DNA of 64,000 nt. Origin: Ehretia macrophylla. Lineage: Eukaryota; Streptophyta; Magnoliopsida; Boraginales; Ehretiaceae. Location of the stretch: positions 40,251,712-40,315,711 of the forward strand of contig CM075783.1 of assembly GCA_037974665.1 (NCBI GenBank). Direction: 5' to 3'. How positions within the stretch are numbered: position 1 is the first letter of the stretch; each line of letters begins with the position of its first letter. The notes under the pieces were generated by a model. The model was not told the origin of the DNA and did not search any database. It saw nothing but the letters and a program-made list of their open reading frames with translations. Made by a program: the position numbers and the translations under genes. This document shows, piece after piece, positions 1-12,778 of the stretch.

Positions 1-1152
1 TTGGGTGTGGTTTGAGTGATTGAATTGTGAGTTGATGATGGGTAAACTAGGGTTTGATTGTGTGTTTAATGCATGTTCGGTTGGATGGCCTACTTTGTAA
101 TCTAACCTAGTTTTTTTGTCGTTAAATTGATTATTGATGTTATTATAATGATAATATGATTATTGATTGATTATTGATTGATGATTGATGAACCGAGAGA
201 AAGTCAATGGAAAAGGTTGTCCTTTTGTGAATGATTGATGTTTATTATTATTGCTGAGTCTTTGGTATGTGTGTGCCACCTCTCGAGCAGCATCAGGTTG
301 TCGGGTTGATAACGACATGACTACCAGAGACTACCTCCAGCTCACATGACGGAGGTGTCATGGAGGGAGAGGTTATTGAGGTACCTCGGGTGCGTGATTT
401 TATGGGAGTCACAAGAAGGCTGTTATGATCGTGATGGCGTTTGGAGCTACACCAACTAGTGTATCCTTTATTGAATGGTCATTATAGATTATGTGATGAT
501 AGTATTATTGATGTTATTGTGTGTTTACTTGCTCAAATGATCATTTTTCAAGAAGTATAGTGAATACTGTTAGAGATCTATCAGATCCTCACTGGGCTTA
601 TTTTATATAAGCTCACTCTCTATTATTGCATGCTTACAGGTGTTGTAGAGCAGGACTACGGGTACGTGCCTCCTGAAGAGGAAAATGTGCCTTGCGTGGA
701 TGAGTCTTATGTTCCAGTGTCCTATCCTTGATGTTTGATGTGTTGAACACCTTATTATCTTGTATATTATCTAGTTAACTTTTATATGCTTTGTAGTTTA
801 TAATGTATAAGATGTTGAAAAGATAATGAATTAGTTAATGCTATCTTAGTAGTCTTTCTTTTGTCTATGTATAGGTTGCTAGGTTGGTATCAATATATTT
901 TGCAATGTATAGTAAGGTTCATGTATTATGTTGGAATGGAGGCATATAACGAGGAATGATTATTGTATAATAAGGCTATGATGTATGTTGTTATTTTATT
1001 GAGGAGTTGTTTGTTGTATGGTTTATGGAGTTGATGTATGATGTTCTATTGAGGTTGGTTTAGAGCCTCGGTGTCCTATTTACTGTCATTATACTGCCAA
1101 AATTCCGTTGCGTCCTGACCAATTATAGGAGGAATCGAGTTGGGGCGTGACA
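1..1152 (+). repeat. E1 5' LTR (3' portion only)
   Basis: This stretch repeats from about 7455 onward, with interruptions, and ends in GGGGCGTGACA at 1152, immediately before the primer site. Only the last 1.15 kb of the LTR lies inside the window. It contains the LTR hairpin box at 593-615. Confidence 0.92.
593..615 (+). repeat. LTR hairpin box, E1 5' LTR
   Basis: CCTCACTG is followed by an inverted repeat with arms TGGGCTTAT and ATAAGCTCA (one G:T wobble). It lies about 540 bp before the LTR end. The same box recurs in five other LTR families here. Confidence 0.6.
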
Positions 1153-1158
1153 TTTAAG

Positions 1159-1170
1159 TGGTATCAGAGC
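1159..1170 (+). other. E1 primer binding site (tRNA-iMet)
   Basis: TGGTATCAGAGC starts six bases after the LTR end. It complements the 3' end of plant initiator methionine tRNA, the usual primer of Tekay elements. Confidence 0.9.
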
Positions 1171-1430
1171 GCATGTTAGTTGTCAGCCAGGGTATTCTCG
1201 GAATGTGGGTAATGGTCTTAGCATGAAAGTATGTATGAATTGAAAGAAAAGTGAACTATGTAGTAATATGATTAAATGATTAAGTGATTAAGTGATTATG
1301 TGATTTAGAGCTTATGTGATTATGTGATCAATTTGTTTATGTGTTTTATATGAGTTTGTTGTTTATGTGTTAATAGTTGTTTATAACCTGTTTACGTGCT
1401 ATAACCTGTGCTAACTCTTTGATTAGTAGA

Positions 1431-2664
1431 ATGGCCAGTAGACCAAGGACCAAAGGTAGGCCCGAAGTAGTAGATGAGACTCCTGGTGATGCGGCACCGG
1501 GCCGTGATAGGGGTGATGATCGTTTGGGGGCAGCTATGGATAGGATTGCTGAGTTAGTGGCCGGACAGGCACAGTTGATAGCAGGGCAGGGTGCCTAGAC
1601 TCAGGCTTGACAGGCTCAGTTGTTGAATGTGCAGGGTGGAAACCACGGGCGTGGTACCCTGAAAGAGTTCTTAGGGTATCATCTACCTAGATTTCAAGGG
1701 GAACCCAATGATCGGAAGAATGAAGCGTGGATTAGTAAGGTGGAGAAGATTTATGATCCTCTTGATTATACCGATGAGCAAAAGGTCTCCTTTGCCGTGT
1801 ACTTGCTGGATGATGAGGCAGAAGAATGGTAGCGCACGGTGAGAACTAGCTGGGCGACTCAGGGTATTCCGTATGTTTGGGGTACCTTTCTGTTGGCTTT
1901 CCGGGCAAAGTATGTCCTGAGGATTGCACGGGAGAGGAGAGAGGCTGAGTTTCTGTCTCTGGTTCAGGGGGATGCCTTAGTGGCTCAGTATAAGGCCACC
2001 TTTACTTGATTGTCCCGATATGCACCGGAGTATGTGGCTGATGAGGAGCGGAGGACTCATAGATTTATGTTGGGGTTGAGGCCTGAGATTTAGGATGCGA
2101 TGGCTCTGAATCGATATGATATATTCACTGAGGCCTTTGATGCAGCTTCTAGGTTAGAAAAGAGAAAGGGGGATCAGCTTGTATCTAGTCAGCCTAGTAA
2201 GAGGACGTATTTGCCGCAGTTTCAGCAGGGTATGTAAGCCTCCCGTAAAGCAGGTTGTGTACAGGCCGCCAGCTCAGCAGGGTTCTTTTAGGCCACAGGG
2301 ACAACAGAGTTATTATTGGCCTCAGTTTCAGCAGGGGTTCTATCAGGTTCAGTCCCAGTTTAGGCCAGCCCAGTCTCAGGGTTAGTACAGGCCTAGTTTG
2401 GTAAGGCCTCAGCAGCAGGTTGGTTCAGTTGTTTCTTCAGCTTTTGGTTCTTCCAGGGGCAGTGTTAGTGCATCATCACAGCAGTGTACACACTACAAGC
2501 GCACGGGGCATGTGGAGGTCGATTGCAGAGTGAAGGCAGGGTCGTGTTTAGGATGCGGCAGCAATCAGCACAGGGCGAGGGATTGCCCTAGATATTCGAG
2601 GACTGAGGGTCGGACAGTGACACAGGGTTATCAGGGCCGACCTGCGGCCAGTGCACCTCAGTAG
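1431..2664 (+). pseudogene. gag: E1 gag (capsid-nucleocapsid), broken
   Basis: An ATG at 1431 opens a frame with a typical chromovirus capsid region (motifs LDYTDEQKVSFAVYLL and RFMLGLRPEI) and a basic, glutamine-rich C-terminal part. Stops occur at about 1596, 1608, 1830, 2007, 2091 and 2383, and the reading frame shifts near 2230. Two zinc knuckles lie at 2485-2586. The second (CLGCGSNQHRARDC) is complete, but in the first (CTHYKRTGHVEVDC) the second cysteine has become tyrosine, a single G-to-A change. Gag would package element RNA; this copy cannot be translated in full. Confidence 0.9.
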
Positions 2665-2697
2665 CAGCGGGTCCAGGCTCGGGCCTACGCAGTTGAT

Positions 2698-2988
2698 TTG
2701 GAGGAGATGCCTGAGGAGACTGCAGTGGTGGAAGGTAACTTCCTTATACTTGATCAAGTTGTTAAAGTGTTGATTGATTCTAGTGTTACGCATTCTTTCA
2801 TTACTCCTGCTTGTGTGCAACTTGTTAATGTGCAACCTGAAAGACTGCCTTATGTGATTGAGATTAGTACCTCTTTGACTGATAAGTATATTACTGGCTT
2901 AGTATGTAAGGACTTTATAATTCATGTTTAGGGGTATAATTTTCCTTCGGACCTTATCTTATTTCCTATCCGGGGGTATGATGTTATC
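2698..2988 (+). pseudogene. E1 retroviral-type aspartic protease, broken
   Basis: The stretch after gag matches the chromovirus protease. EMPEETAVVEGNF is followed by the active-site segment at 2776-2793, which reads DSSVTH where the family has DSGATH. The glycine and alanine codons are changed by G-to-A and C-to-T. A stop at 2929-2931 interrupts the domain before the conserved VILGMDWL at the start of the RT linker. The enzyme would have cut the Gag-Pol polyprotein; both the active-site glycine and the open frame are lost. Confidence 0.85.
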
Positions 2989-4590
2989 TTGGGTATGGAT
3001 TGGCTTTCTAAGTATGATGCCCAGTTGAACTGTAGAACCAAGGTAGTACAGTTTCGTTTGCCAGATCAGCCAGTAGTTGAGGTAGTAGGGAACCGGGGTG
3101 CTAAGACGAGTTTTGTTATCTCAGCAACTAAAGCCGTTAAATTGGTGAGTAAGGGGTGTTCGGGTTATCTAGCTTATTTGATCAACAAGCCATCTGATAA
3201 GCTACAGTTGGAGGAAGTCCCTATTATTCAAGAATATCCCAATGTATTTCCCGAGGAGTTGCCAGGGTTACCACCAAAGAGAGATGTGGAGTTTGTGATC
3301 AATCTTATTCCCGGTACTCAACCTATTTCTAAATCAGCGTACCGGATGGCACCAGCTGAGTTGAAGGAGTTGAAAACTCAGTTGCAGGAGTTATTGGAGA
3401 CGGGGTTCATTCAGCAGAGTTCTTCACCTTGGGGAGCTCCTGTTTTATTTGTGAAGAAGAAGGATGGTACCTTGAGGTTATGCATTGACTATCGTGGTTT
3501 AAATCAGGTGACCATCAAGAATAAATATCCTTTGCCACTGATTGACGAGTTGTTTGATCAACTTCAGGGAGCTAAAGTCTACTCTAAGTTTGACTTGAGG
3601 CAGGGGTATTATCAGCTTCGGATTCGTACGGAGGATGTTCCGAAGTCTGCCTTCAGGACTCGGTACGGGAATTATGAGTTTATTGTTATGCCCTTTGGAT
3701 TAACTAATGCACCAGCAGCATTCATGGATCTTATGCATCAGGTTTTTCAGTTGAATTTAGACCAGTTCGTGGTAATCTTTATTGATGATATCTTGGTCTA
3801 TTCTAAATCTGAATCGGAGCACGAGCAACATCTACGGCTTGTCTTACAGAAGCTACATGAGCATCAGTTGTTTGCCAAGTTCAGCAAATGTGAATTTTGG
3901 CTGCAACGCATATCTTTTCTTGGCCACGTGATTACACAGAGCGGTATTTCTGTAGATCCCACTAAGATTGAAGTGGTGATGTCTTGGAAACGGCCAAAGA
4001 ATGTTTATGAGGTCCGTAGCTTTCTTGGCTTGGCGGGTTATTACCGTAGGTTTGTAAAGGACTTCTCGAAGATTGCTGGGCCACTTTCTAAGTTGACTCA
4101 GAAACAAACTATCTTTACTTGGGATGAGAAGTATGAGAGTGGGTTTCAAGAGCTGAAAAAGTGGTTGACTACTGCTCCAGTACTTGCTCTACCAGAGGGG
4201 ACCGATAATATGGTTATTTAAAGTGATGCATCCAAGGAGGGCTTGGGATGTGTTCGTATGCAGGATGGCCGAGTTATTGCCTATGCTTCCTGGAAGTTGA
4301 AGCCTTATGAGGTGAATTATCCGACTCATAATCTTGAGTTGGCAATAGTTGTCTTCGCACTGAAGAAGTGGCGTCATTATCTGTGGGGCAGTAAGTTCGA
4401 GATTTTCACTGATCATAAGAGTCTAAAGTACTTGTTCTCACAGAAGGAGTTGAATATGTGCCAGCGGAGGTGGATGGAGCTTCTTGGAGATTATAATTGT
4501 TCTATCAATTATCTGCCTAGAAAGGCAAATGTTGTAGCAGATGTTCTCTGCCGAAAAACGAGTGTTGCTTGTTTGGCTGTCAAGAAATGA
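2989..4590 (+). pseudogene. E1 reverse transcriptase and RNase H, one internal stop
   Basis: This is the best preserved part of E1: 410 open codons cover the protease-RT linker ([14 protein letters not shown]), the whole RT palm and fingers and the start of RNase H. The catalytic FIDD box is intact at 3778-3789, and [25 protein letters not shown] and [16 protein letters not shown] are all readable. A TAA at 4219 breaks the frame just before the RNase H DASKEG segment. The same frame then reopens to 4587 with [11 protein letters not shown] and ends in TGA. RT and RNase H would copy element RNA into DNA. The frame matches the other pol pieces, so only the stop separates them. Confidence 0.93.
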
Positions 4591-6135
4591 GAGATTCTTG
4601 AGGAGTTCACTTATTGGAGACCGGAGTTGACTCAGGTTGGGGTGATGTGTTCACATCTCCATATTCAACCTTTATTATTATCCCAGATCAAAGAAGCTCA
4701 GCAACTTGATGTTAAACTTCAGAAGATCAAGGATTAGATCACGGATGATCAGTCTGACTTTAAACTGCATGAGGATGGTATTCTTTAGTTTCGGAACAAG
4801 GTATGTGTTCCCGATGAACTGGGCTTGAGGCGAGGTATTCTGGAGGAAGCTCATAATTCTAAGTACACTATTCATCCCGGTGGAACCAAGATGTATCGGG
4901 ATTTGAAGTAACACTATTGGTGGAATAACATGAAGAGGGAGGTTGCTCAGTTTGTATCTAGATGTTTGACTTGTCAGAGGGTGAAAGCCGAGCATCAACG
5001 ACCTGCAGGGTTACTTCAGCCGTTGGCTATACCAAAGTAGAAGTGGGAGCATATTACGATAGATTTCGTCACTAGTTTGCCTAGAACACCGAGGGGTAAT
5101 GATGCAGTTTGGGTTGTCGTGGATCGTTTGACGAAGACAGCTCATTTTATTTCGATGAGGATGAGAGATGAGGTTACAAATTTGACGGGTCTTTATTTGG
5201 ATCAGATTGTTAGACTTCACGGGATTCCATCTAGTATTGTCTCAGATCGAGATCCTCGATTTACTTCTCGTTTGTGGGAAAAACTTCAGGAGACTTTGGG
5301 TACTCAGTTGAACTTCAGTACCGCGTATCATCCAAAGACCGACAGTCAGTCTGAGTGGACTATTCAGATTCTGGAAGATATGCTTAGAGCTTGTGTTCTG
5401 GACTTCGGGAAGAACTGGGAGAAACATCTACCACTTGCCGAGTTTGCCTATAATAATAGTTATCAAGCTACTATTGGAATGGCACCTTTCGCAGCTCTTT
5501 ACGGTTGTAAGTGACGTTCACCTTTGTATTGGGATGAGGTAAGGGAGATGAAGACTATTGATCCGACTATCATTCCAGAGCTTCTAGAGAAGATCGAGAA
5601 TGTTCAGTTGATCAGGCAGAGAATGCTTACGGCGCAAAGTAGATTCAAGAGTTATACTGATAAGCGTCGTCGGGACTTGGAGTTTGCAGTCGGAGATCGG
5701 GTTTTCTTGAGATTGTCTCATCGTAAGGGGTTTGTTCGTTATGGTAAAGGTGGTAAGCTGAGTCTGAGATTTGTTGGGCCGTTTGAGATTACCGGCAGGG
5801 TTGGTAAGTTGGCATATCGATTGGCTTTACCGGAGAATTTCTCTAATGTCCAGGATGTATTTCACGTGTCAAATTTGCAAAAATATAATCTGGATCCTTC
5901 TCATATTCTTGAGCCAGAGCCGTTACAGCTTCGTGAGAATCTGACTTATGACGAGCGTCTGATTTGTATTCTTGATCAGATGGAACAAGAGTTGAGGTCG
6001 AAGAAGATTTCGATGGTTAAGGTGTTGTGGAAGCATCACGACATTAAGGAAACTACTTGGGAGAGACGAGATCAGATGCATCAGCAGTACACAGATCTGT
6101 TCAGTACATCAAGTAAGAATTTCGAGGATGAAATT
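4591..6135 (+). pseudogene. E1 integrase with C-terminal chromodomain, broken
   Basis: The order is an HHCC zinc segment (EAHNSKYTIHPG to CLTCQRV, about 4848-4980), then the DD35E core with Asp at 5062 and 5245 and Glu at 5353. The Asp-Glu spacing is exactly 35 residues. After this comes a GPF/Y-like segment and a chromodomain ending ETTWERRDQM. Stops at about 4735, 4786, 4909, 5038 and 5512 break the frame. The usual DGQSER motif near the catalytic Glu reads DSQSEW. The chromodomain is the mark of Tekay/Del chromoviruses and would steer integration to particular chromatin. Confidence 0.92.
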
Positions 6136-6138
6136 TCT

Positions 6139-6153
6139 TTAAGGGGGGGAGAA
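6139..6153 (+). other. E1 polypurine tract
   Basis: A purine run with a core of seven G lies directly before the 3' LTR start TGTGAAATCCC. This is the normal primer site for plus-strand DNA synthesis. Confidence 0.85.
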
Positions 6154-7838
6154 TGTGAAATCCCACTTTTCTATCATGTCTTGTTTTGCGTGTTTATTCT
6201 CGTTTTGCATGAATTGACCTATTTATGTGCTATATAACTTAGAATATGATAATTTTGATATTAATACTCCTAGAACATGCTAAATGTGCATTCATGAAAT
6301 TTTCATAAAAAACGGAGTTAGAAATTTTATCGTCGACTTTTAGTGAATAGTATTTTCGAAACACGTCTGCTAAAATTTTGAAACTAGTCTTTTTAACCCT
6401 TCTAGACCTAGTCCTCTAACATTAATAGACCTGTGTCTGATGAAAACGGATTTCAAATTGGCTTAGGAATTTATTAGGAATTTTACACAGACTTTTGCGA
6501 AAATCGAGTTTTAAGCCGACTCGGGTGAAATTGTTTGATTGTAAAACTTCTTGTCATCTAAAAATAACCTACTTGAGCTATCTTGGGTGTTGCATATTTG
6601 TTTTGAGCAAAGAGATAGCTAAAATGCATTTAAAAGACAAGAAAACACTAAAAATACTAAGTTTACTCAACTTTGACTTTGCATTTTAATTGTTGACTTG
6701 CCTTATATATGCTAAATAACTAAAAATAGCTCACAAATAAATCTCAAAACACCACAAACACACACACATATGGCCGAAACTCTCAAGGCCATTTTTTGCT
6801 TAGTTTTTGTTCAATATTTCTCTTATAAATTGCAATCCAAGGCCAAAACTCTTGAACCAAAGTTTGTTCTTGCTTGTTGGGCACGCATTGCACGCATATC
6901 TAGGCTTATATCGCATCTAAGGTGAGAGAAAAATTATAGATCTCAAAACTCATCTTTTATGTTTTTGCGTAGAATTGATTATTGAACCGTTAAAATGTTA
7001 ATTTGATGTTAGATTATTGTTCAGTGCATTCCTAGGATCGTTTATATGTATTCTTGCGAGATTTGAACCGTTGTAGCATAATTTTTTATTTTCGGGTATT
7101 TAAAGTTGAGTTATTTGTCATTTCTTGATTATCTTGAGTTGTATTGGTTGAAATCGATTGCCGTCGATTTTTAAAAGTTTGTTAGTTACGTGGTAGCGCC
7201 GTTGTAATGCCGAATTTTCGATTGCGAGGTCAGTGCTAAAGTCCGGAAATTTCAGCCCTGACACACTAGGGTTTTAGGGTTGTTGGGCATGGTTTGGATG
7301 TGTTTTGGTTGGTTTCCAAGGGGGCTAATGTAGTTGATTGATTGGGTGAGTGATAGAAACTGATTTGGAGTGGTTTGGACTAGTAGAATGTAGGTTATGA
7401 TTATTTGAAGTTTAGGTTGTCTTTCTTTAAAATGTTAAATTGTGCCTTTAGTTGATTGGGTGTGGTTTGAGTTATTGAATTATGAGTTGATGATGGGTAA
7501 ACTAGGGTTTGATTGTGTGTTTAATGCATGTTCGGTTGGATGGCCTACTTTGTCATCTAATCTAGTTTTTTTGTTGTTAAATTGATTATTGATGTTATTA
7601 TGATGATAATATGATTATTGATTGATTATTGATTGATGATTGATGAACCGGGAGATAGTCAATGGAAAAGGTTGTCCTCTTGTGAATGATTGATGTTTAT
7701 TATTATTGCTAAGTCTTGGGTATGTGTGTGCCACCTCTCGGGCAGCATCGGGCTGTCGGGTTGATAACGGCATGACTACCAGAGACAACCTCCAGCTCGT
7801 ATGATGGAGGTGTCTTGGAGGGAGAGGTTATTGAGGTA
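6154..7838 (+). repeat. E1 3' LTR, part 1
   Basis: The LTR starts TGTGAAATCCC. From about 7455 it matches the 5' copy at position 1. It stops at 7838 in the target duplication AGGTA, where E2 begins. Confidence 0.92.
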
Positions 7839-8533
7839 TGTCACGCCCCAACCCGGTCTATAAAGGTTAGACTAGGGTGTGATCTAAACATTTAAGTCAT
7901 ATCTCATACTTAATCGTTCATGAAAGTTTAACACTTAACGTTTTTGCCTAAACTCCACAATTTTTCGGAAAACCGGCAGCATAACGGCTGTAATTGGGCT
8001 CTTTGGTTTGACCTAATTCTCTAAATGTCTCAAAATTTCCTATCTCAATTTCATTTCCAACTAAGATTACTATTTACCATCAATTGAAACGCCTACCAAT
8101 TATCTCGAAGTCTCGTTTGATCAATAACCTAGCATGATACTATGTCTCGTTTGTTTGTTAATCCTTGTTACAAACGTACCTGTTGATCTTAGCTTAAGAT
8201 TGGATAGGTTCATTTTACTTAATCCTTACCTAATACTTCATAACCCTATGATAGATACTAGTCAATAACGATAGCAAAACGACCATAGTAGTGTCTGTCT
8301 AGTTATTATCAGTACAAGCCAAAATTAGACCCCAAATTACAACGGGGGTCGTTTACAATACAACAACAAGCAAAATAAGAAACGAAATAGTCTTCAAGCA
8401 ACATATTGTTCAAAAAATGGCCATAGTCAAGCAAGGCACGTAGGGCAAGCAATCATTCCAAGGAATCATCATTAGGCACGTCGTCCTCAGGTACCTGTTC
8501 TTGGTCTTCTTCACTTGGGATGATAAAAGAAGG

Positions 8534-8551
8534 TAAGTCCTTATGAACATA
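8534..8551 (-). repeat. LTR hairpin box, E2 left LTR, decayed
   Basis: This is the counterpart of 16958-16975. The outer arms are mutated (TAAGT and ACATA), so they no longer pair fully. Confidence 0.35.
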
Positions 8552-10523
8552 GCGAGGGGGAACGAGAAATATGTTTTGAAACTCATTTTCCGGTTCAACT
8601 TATGAAAACCCTTTTTGCAAACATGAATATATCACAAGTAAGTACATAACGTAATGTAAAAGTAAAGGAACACAATTACCCGTCTTTCCTCCCCGAGGTC
8701 CTCTAGGAACCAAGCGAGAGTACTTATACACATAGTGAAAAGGATACGGTGAGCTTTTGCTCTCAGTTCAATTCCAGTATCAGTTGTTGCGGCCGGCTTC
8801 AGTTCATCCCCTTATCACGCCAAATGGGTGTACTCCGGATGTACCCCGAAATCCTACGACCCAACTCTCCGAGGAAGTCTAGCCCTCAAGCAAGAGAGGG
8901 AATTGGACAATGGTAGTCACGGTTGCACCGGCAAGCCCGATGCCGCCTGGTGTGCGTGAATGCTACCACGCCAGAATGAAAGGTTGTAACCTTGTATGCA
9001 ATGCACATTTATGACATATAATATATCGCATTAGGAGGACAACAAAGTAGGTTGTCTCCGAACAGTTATAAGATTGCACATTGACAAGTAAACAAGCGAG
9101 GCACAATATGACAGGCAATTTCACTTATAAAGCATATGGAGTTATATAAATATTAAACGGGCAGCCATGTAACACATGTAAATCAAGTCATATAACTCAT
9201 TTCAAAGTTCACGTAATCAAATAATAAGATTATTCATTATGCAACGACATCTACGTGGGACCGGCTGCAAGAAAGGCCTACTTGTCAACATGTAATCATC
9301 GAAATCATGTTTAGGGATACAAGGGCAACTACGGGCAGCCTACTAATTTCATAATCAAACACGATATTCATAGGATCAGCGCTTAGCGAGTTTTTCCTAG
9401 CCATTAGGGTTTCATTTCATGGTCACCCGTGCGATTGAGACCTAAGTTGTCACGTAATTAAACTCAAGCTGTGCATTGATTAATTCAACACTCTCAAGCA
9501 TTCAAAATAGTCCACACAACATCCAAATGCCACGATCCCAAGAATTTAATACAACAAGATAAGCTACAATAATTTTTCTAAGCATATCAATAGGTGAAAC
9601 CCTCACTGCAATGGACTATTTTCTCACAATCATTGAGACAAGCAAATAATCTCCAATTCTAGTGAACAAGATGTCAAATTAAATCTTAAGGAGTGAACTA
9701 AATTCAGAAACAAACCTCGCATCATTTGGAGTTCGGGTTCAAGAGTTATAGCCAAAACAGTAAGACTACACAAAACTGTCCAGATTTGCACACATTTCAA
9801 TGCATTCCGTTTTTGAGGGCCTTAGGGTCCGATTTAGCCTTAGTCCATTTCTTACAAAAATTTCCAGAACTGAAAAATATAGCAGTACATCAAATTTCAT
9901 GAATTTTGGATATCATTTACTAAGTTAAAACTGGTTCGTTCTACAAGGTCAGTGAATCTGCCAAAACCTGCTTCATTTTTTCAGACTTTCCAGATTTGGA
10001 CACATTTTGATATTTTGCCATTTTGAGGACATTATAATCAAAATTAGCTTTGGCCTATTTCTGAGAAAAATTCTCATAACTGGAAAAAATAGTTACCTAC
10101 CAATTTTCACGCATTTTCAACGTCTTTTACCTGGTCAAAATCACCTCGCACCAACAAGACAGAAGGCTGTTACATACCCGAATTCATCTATCATCACATT
10201 CTAGCCAAAAATCTTGCCATGCATGTTTACAAAAACTCATGGACACACATATATCACAAGTACAGAAGTAAAGATAGACATTTAAGGGCATGCATGTGGT
10301 TTTTGAAAGATTTTCAAGAAGTTTTAGCCCTCACCTTAGCAAGACAACAAAGAAGATGCTCAAACTCTTGGTGAAGCACAAAGTTGATCTTTTTCCTTGC
10401 TTAGCCGAGAGACCACTTGGGATTTCTCTAATTTCCTAGCTAAGTTACCATGTTCTTAGTAGGTGCATGTGGTTAGAGCAAGAAGAAAACAAAATGGGAG
10501 CTAACAAACTCACCTAAGCCGAA

Positions 10524-10811
10524 ATGGATGTATTAAAGGCTTGTATGTGTGCTTCTTTGCTCCTAGTTTTGCTTGGTCGAGATCCTAAGCTTCTTGCATG
10601 TCTTGATGAACCATTGAGTGATGAAGTTAAGCTATGGAGTGTAGAAACTCAGCCAAGGCTGAGAGAGAGAGAGAAGAATGAGAGGGAGAGAGAAGAAATG
10701 AGAGGAAGAAAGAAGAATGAAAGAAAAATGAAAAGCCTTGAAGAGATTGATGCATATGTCGGCCTAGGCCTGCCAAATTCAGATTTTGTGTCTTCAAGAA
10801 GCATCATTTGA
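10524..10811 (+). other. Small ORF in E2 left LTR, antisense to the element
   Basis: A 95-codon frame begins with ATG and MDVLKACMCASLLLVLLG, a hydrophobic start. A Glu/Arg/Lys-rich segment follows, encoded by a purine repeat (about 10660-10735). The right LTR carries the counterpart at 21780-22115 with 111 codons; the two diverge after a one-base shift near the end. It runs against the element's own transcription direction. I do not recognise a protein family, and conservation between two LTRs of one element is expected from copying alone, so coding status is doubtful. Confidence 0.2.
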
Positions 10812-11025
10812 AGTGTCTAGCATGGGCAAGGATCTTGTGTCGAGATTTGGAGCTTTGAGGAGGGTTTTGAGCTAATTTTTTATTGCTTTGTGTCATAGAA
10901 TGTTTAGGAATAGAGTTTGAAATTAAAATCCATGGATAATGGCTCCTAGTGGTCGGCCAAGGGTGTATTAAAATCTGAATTTTTGTCTTGGTTGAGCAAT
11001 AATTAATTGTGTGTTTGGGATATGC

Positions 11026-11060
11026 AAAGAATAAAGAATAAAGAATAAAGAATAAAGAAT
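11026..11060. repeat. AAAGAAT microsatellite, five copies
   Basis: Five exact 7-base units. The other E2 LTR has only two units at 22294-22307, so the array grew or shrank after insertion. Confidence 0.9.
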
Positions 11061-11412
11061 GTCTAGCTTTTTGTGAGATTTTGTCTTCTAGTGGGTTGAA
11101 TTAGCAATTTAATATTAGTTAATGGAGTTTGTAGGATTAATTAATGATCTAGTGCTTCGTGTAAGATGCTTTCTTGATTAATGTGTGGGCACGCTTTCCT
11201 AGGTTTTGGGCACGCACTACAAGGTAAGGCAACGAACTACGAGATGAATGCATGTTTTCCAAGTAAATGCGCGTAACCCTAAATGAATGTACATAATTCA
11301 ATGCAAGGCACACAAAACGAAACATGACTCTTAAACCTAGGTCAAGGCACGCAAATCTAGGTTAAGGCACACAAAACGAGGTATCTCACGCAAATCAAGG
11401 TCGGGCCTCACA

Positions 11413-11430
11413 TCCTCCCCTCCTTAAAAG
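11413..11430 (-). other. E2 polypurine tract
   Basis: Read on the minus strand, CTTTTAAGGAGGGGAGGA lies directly before the 3' LTR. Confidence 0.88.
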
Positions 11431-11452
11431 AATTTCGTCCTGAAATTCAATA

Positions 11453-12777
11453 TTACCTTTGAAATAAAGCTGGATACTGTTGCTCCATCTGGTCTCGCCT
11501 TTCCCACGTTGCTTCTTCAACTCCATGGTGATCGCATAACACTTTTACTATCGGTATAGATTTGTTGCGCAACTCCCGATCTTGCTGGTCTAGGATCCGA
11601 ATTGGCTTCTCTTCGTAAGACAAGTTCTCCCGAAGCTGCAACGGATCTGGCTCCAAGATATGCGATGGATCAGGATGATACTTTCGTAGCATTGAAACGT
11701 GAAAGACATCGTGAATATTGGAGAAGTTTTGGGGTAGTTCCAGCCAATACGCCAACTTGCCAACCTTCTCAATTATTTCAAATGGTCCTACAAACCTCGG
11801 GCTTAACTTTCCACCCTTGCCGTGTTTAATCAGTCCCCTCCGAGGTGATATCTTCAAGAACACCTTGCCGCCGACCTCAAACTCTAGGCTCCGTCTCTGT
11901 CGGTCTGCATAACTTTGCTGCCTGCTTTGGGTGGTAAGCATCCATTTCCAGATAAGGTGGATATTATCAACAGTCTTCATAAGTTTAGGTAGAAGGGTCG
12001 GGTCAAAAGTCTTCGTCTTACCTACTTCATCCCAGTAAATTGGGGATCGACACTTACGTCCATACAATGCCTCAAATGGGGCCATCCCGATAGTGGCCTG
12101 ATAACTGTTATTATAAGCCAACTCCGCTAGAGACAGGTATTTCTCCCAACCTTTCCCGAAGTCTAAAACACACGCCCTAAGCATATCCTCCAGAATCTGA
12201 ATAGTCCTTTCAGATTGTCCATCAGTTTGTAGGTGATAAGCCGTGCTGAAACTCAACTTCGTTCCTAAAGCTTCTTGCAATCTCTTCCAAAATCGGGGAG
12301 TAAAACGAGGATCCCTATCCGATACAATACTCACAGGCATCCCGTGCAATCTTACAATCTCTGCCACATATATATCTCCCAATTTCTCAGGACTATCCTC
12401 CTTGTTCATCGGTAAGAAGTGCGCTGACTTAGTCAATTTATCCACTATGACCCAAACGACGTCATGACCCTTTTGTGACCTGGGCAGGTCCATAACAAAG
12501 TCCATAGTTATATGTTCCCATTTCCATTGAGGGATTTCCAATGGCTGAAGTAAACTTGTTGGTCGTTGATGTTCTGCTTTGACTCTCTAGCAAGTCAAAC
12601 ACCGTGCCACAAACTCCGCAATCTCTCTCTTCATGTTATTCCACCAATAGTGATGCTTCAAATCCCAGTACATCTTTGTTCCGCCGGGGTAAATAGTGTA
12701 TCTTGAATTATGGGCTTCTTTAAGAATCTTCTTTTTCAGCTCTGACTCATTAGGAACACAAATCCGATTCCTAAACC
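11453..12777 (-). pseudogene. E2 integrase with chromodomain
   Basis: The core and C-terminus form one open frame of 362 codons (12541-11453). It holds the DD35E triad: Asp14, Asp75 and Glu111 of this piece, with [13 protein letters not shown] and DGQSER intact. A chromodomain ends ATWERRDQMEQQYPALF before a TGA stop. The upstream zinc domain is damaged: the second histidine of HHCC has become tyrosine (12689-12691), and TAG at 12587-12589 follows the CLTC pair. A stop at about 12778 separates it from RNase H. The catalytic core may be intact, but no continuous Pol can be made. Confidence 0.93.
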
Positions 12778-12778
12778 T

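Larger units (their letters stand above)
7839..11412 (-). repeat. E2 3' LTR (left copy)
   Basis: A 3.57-kb LTR read on the minus strand, ending next to a polypurine tract. Compared with the right copy it lacks an 18-base segment at about 8190 and has a longer AAAGAAT microsatellite at 11026-11060. Confidence 0.93.
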
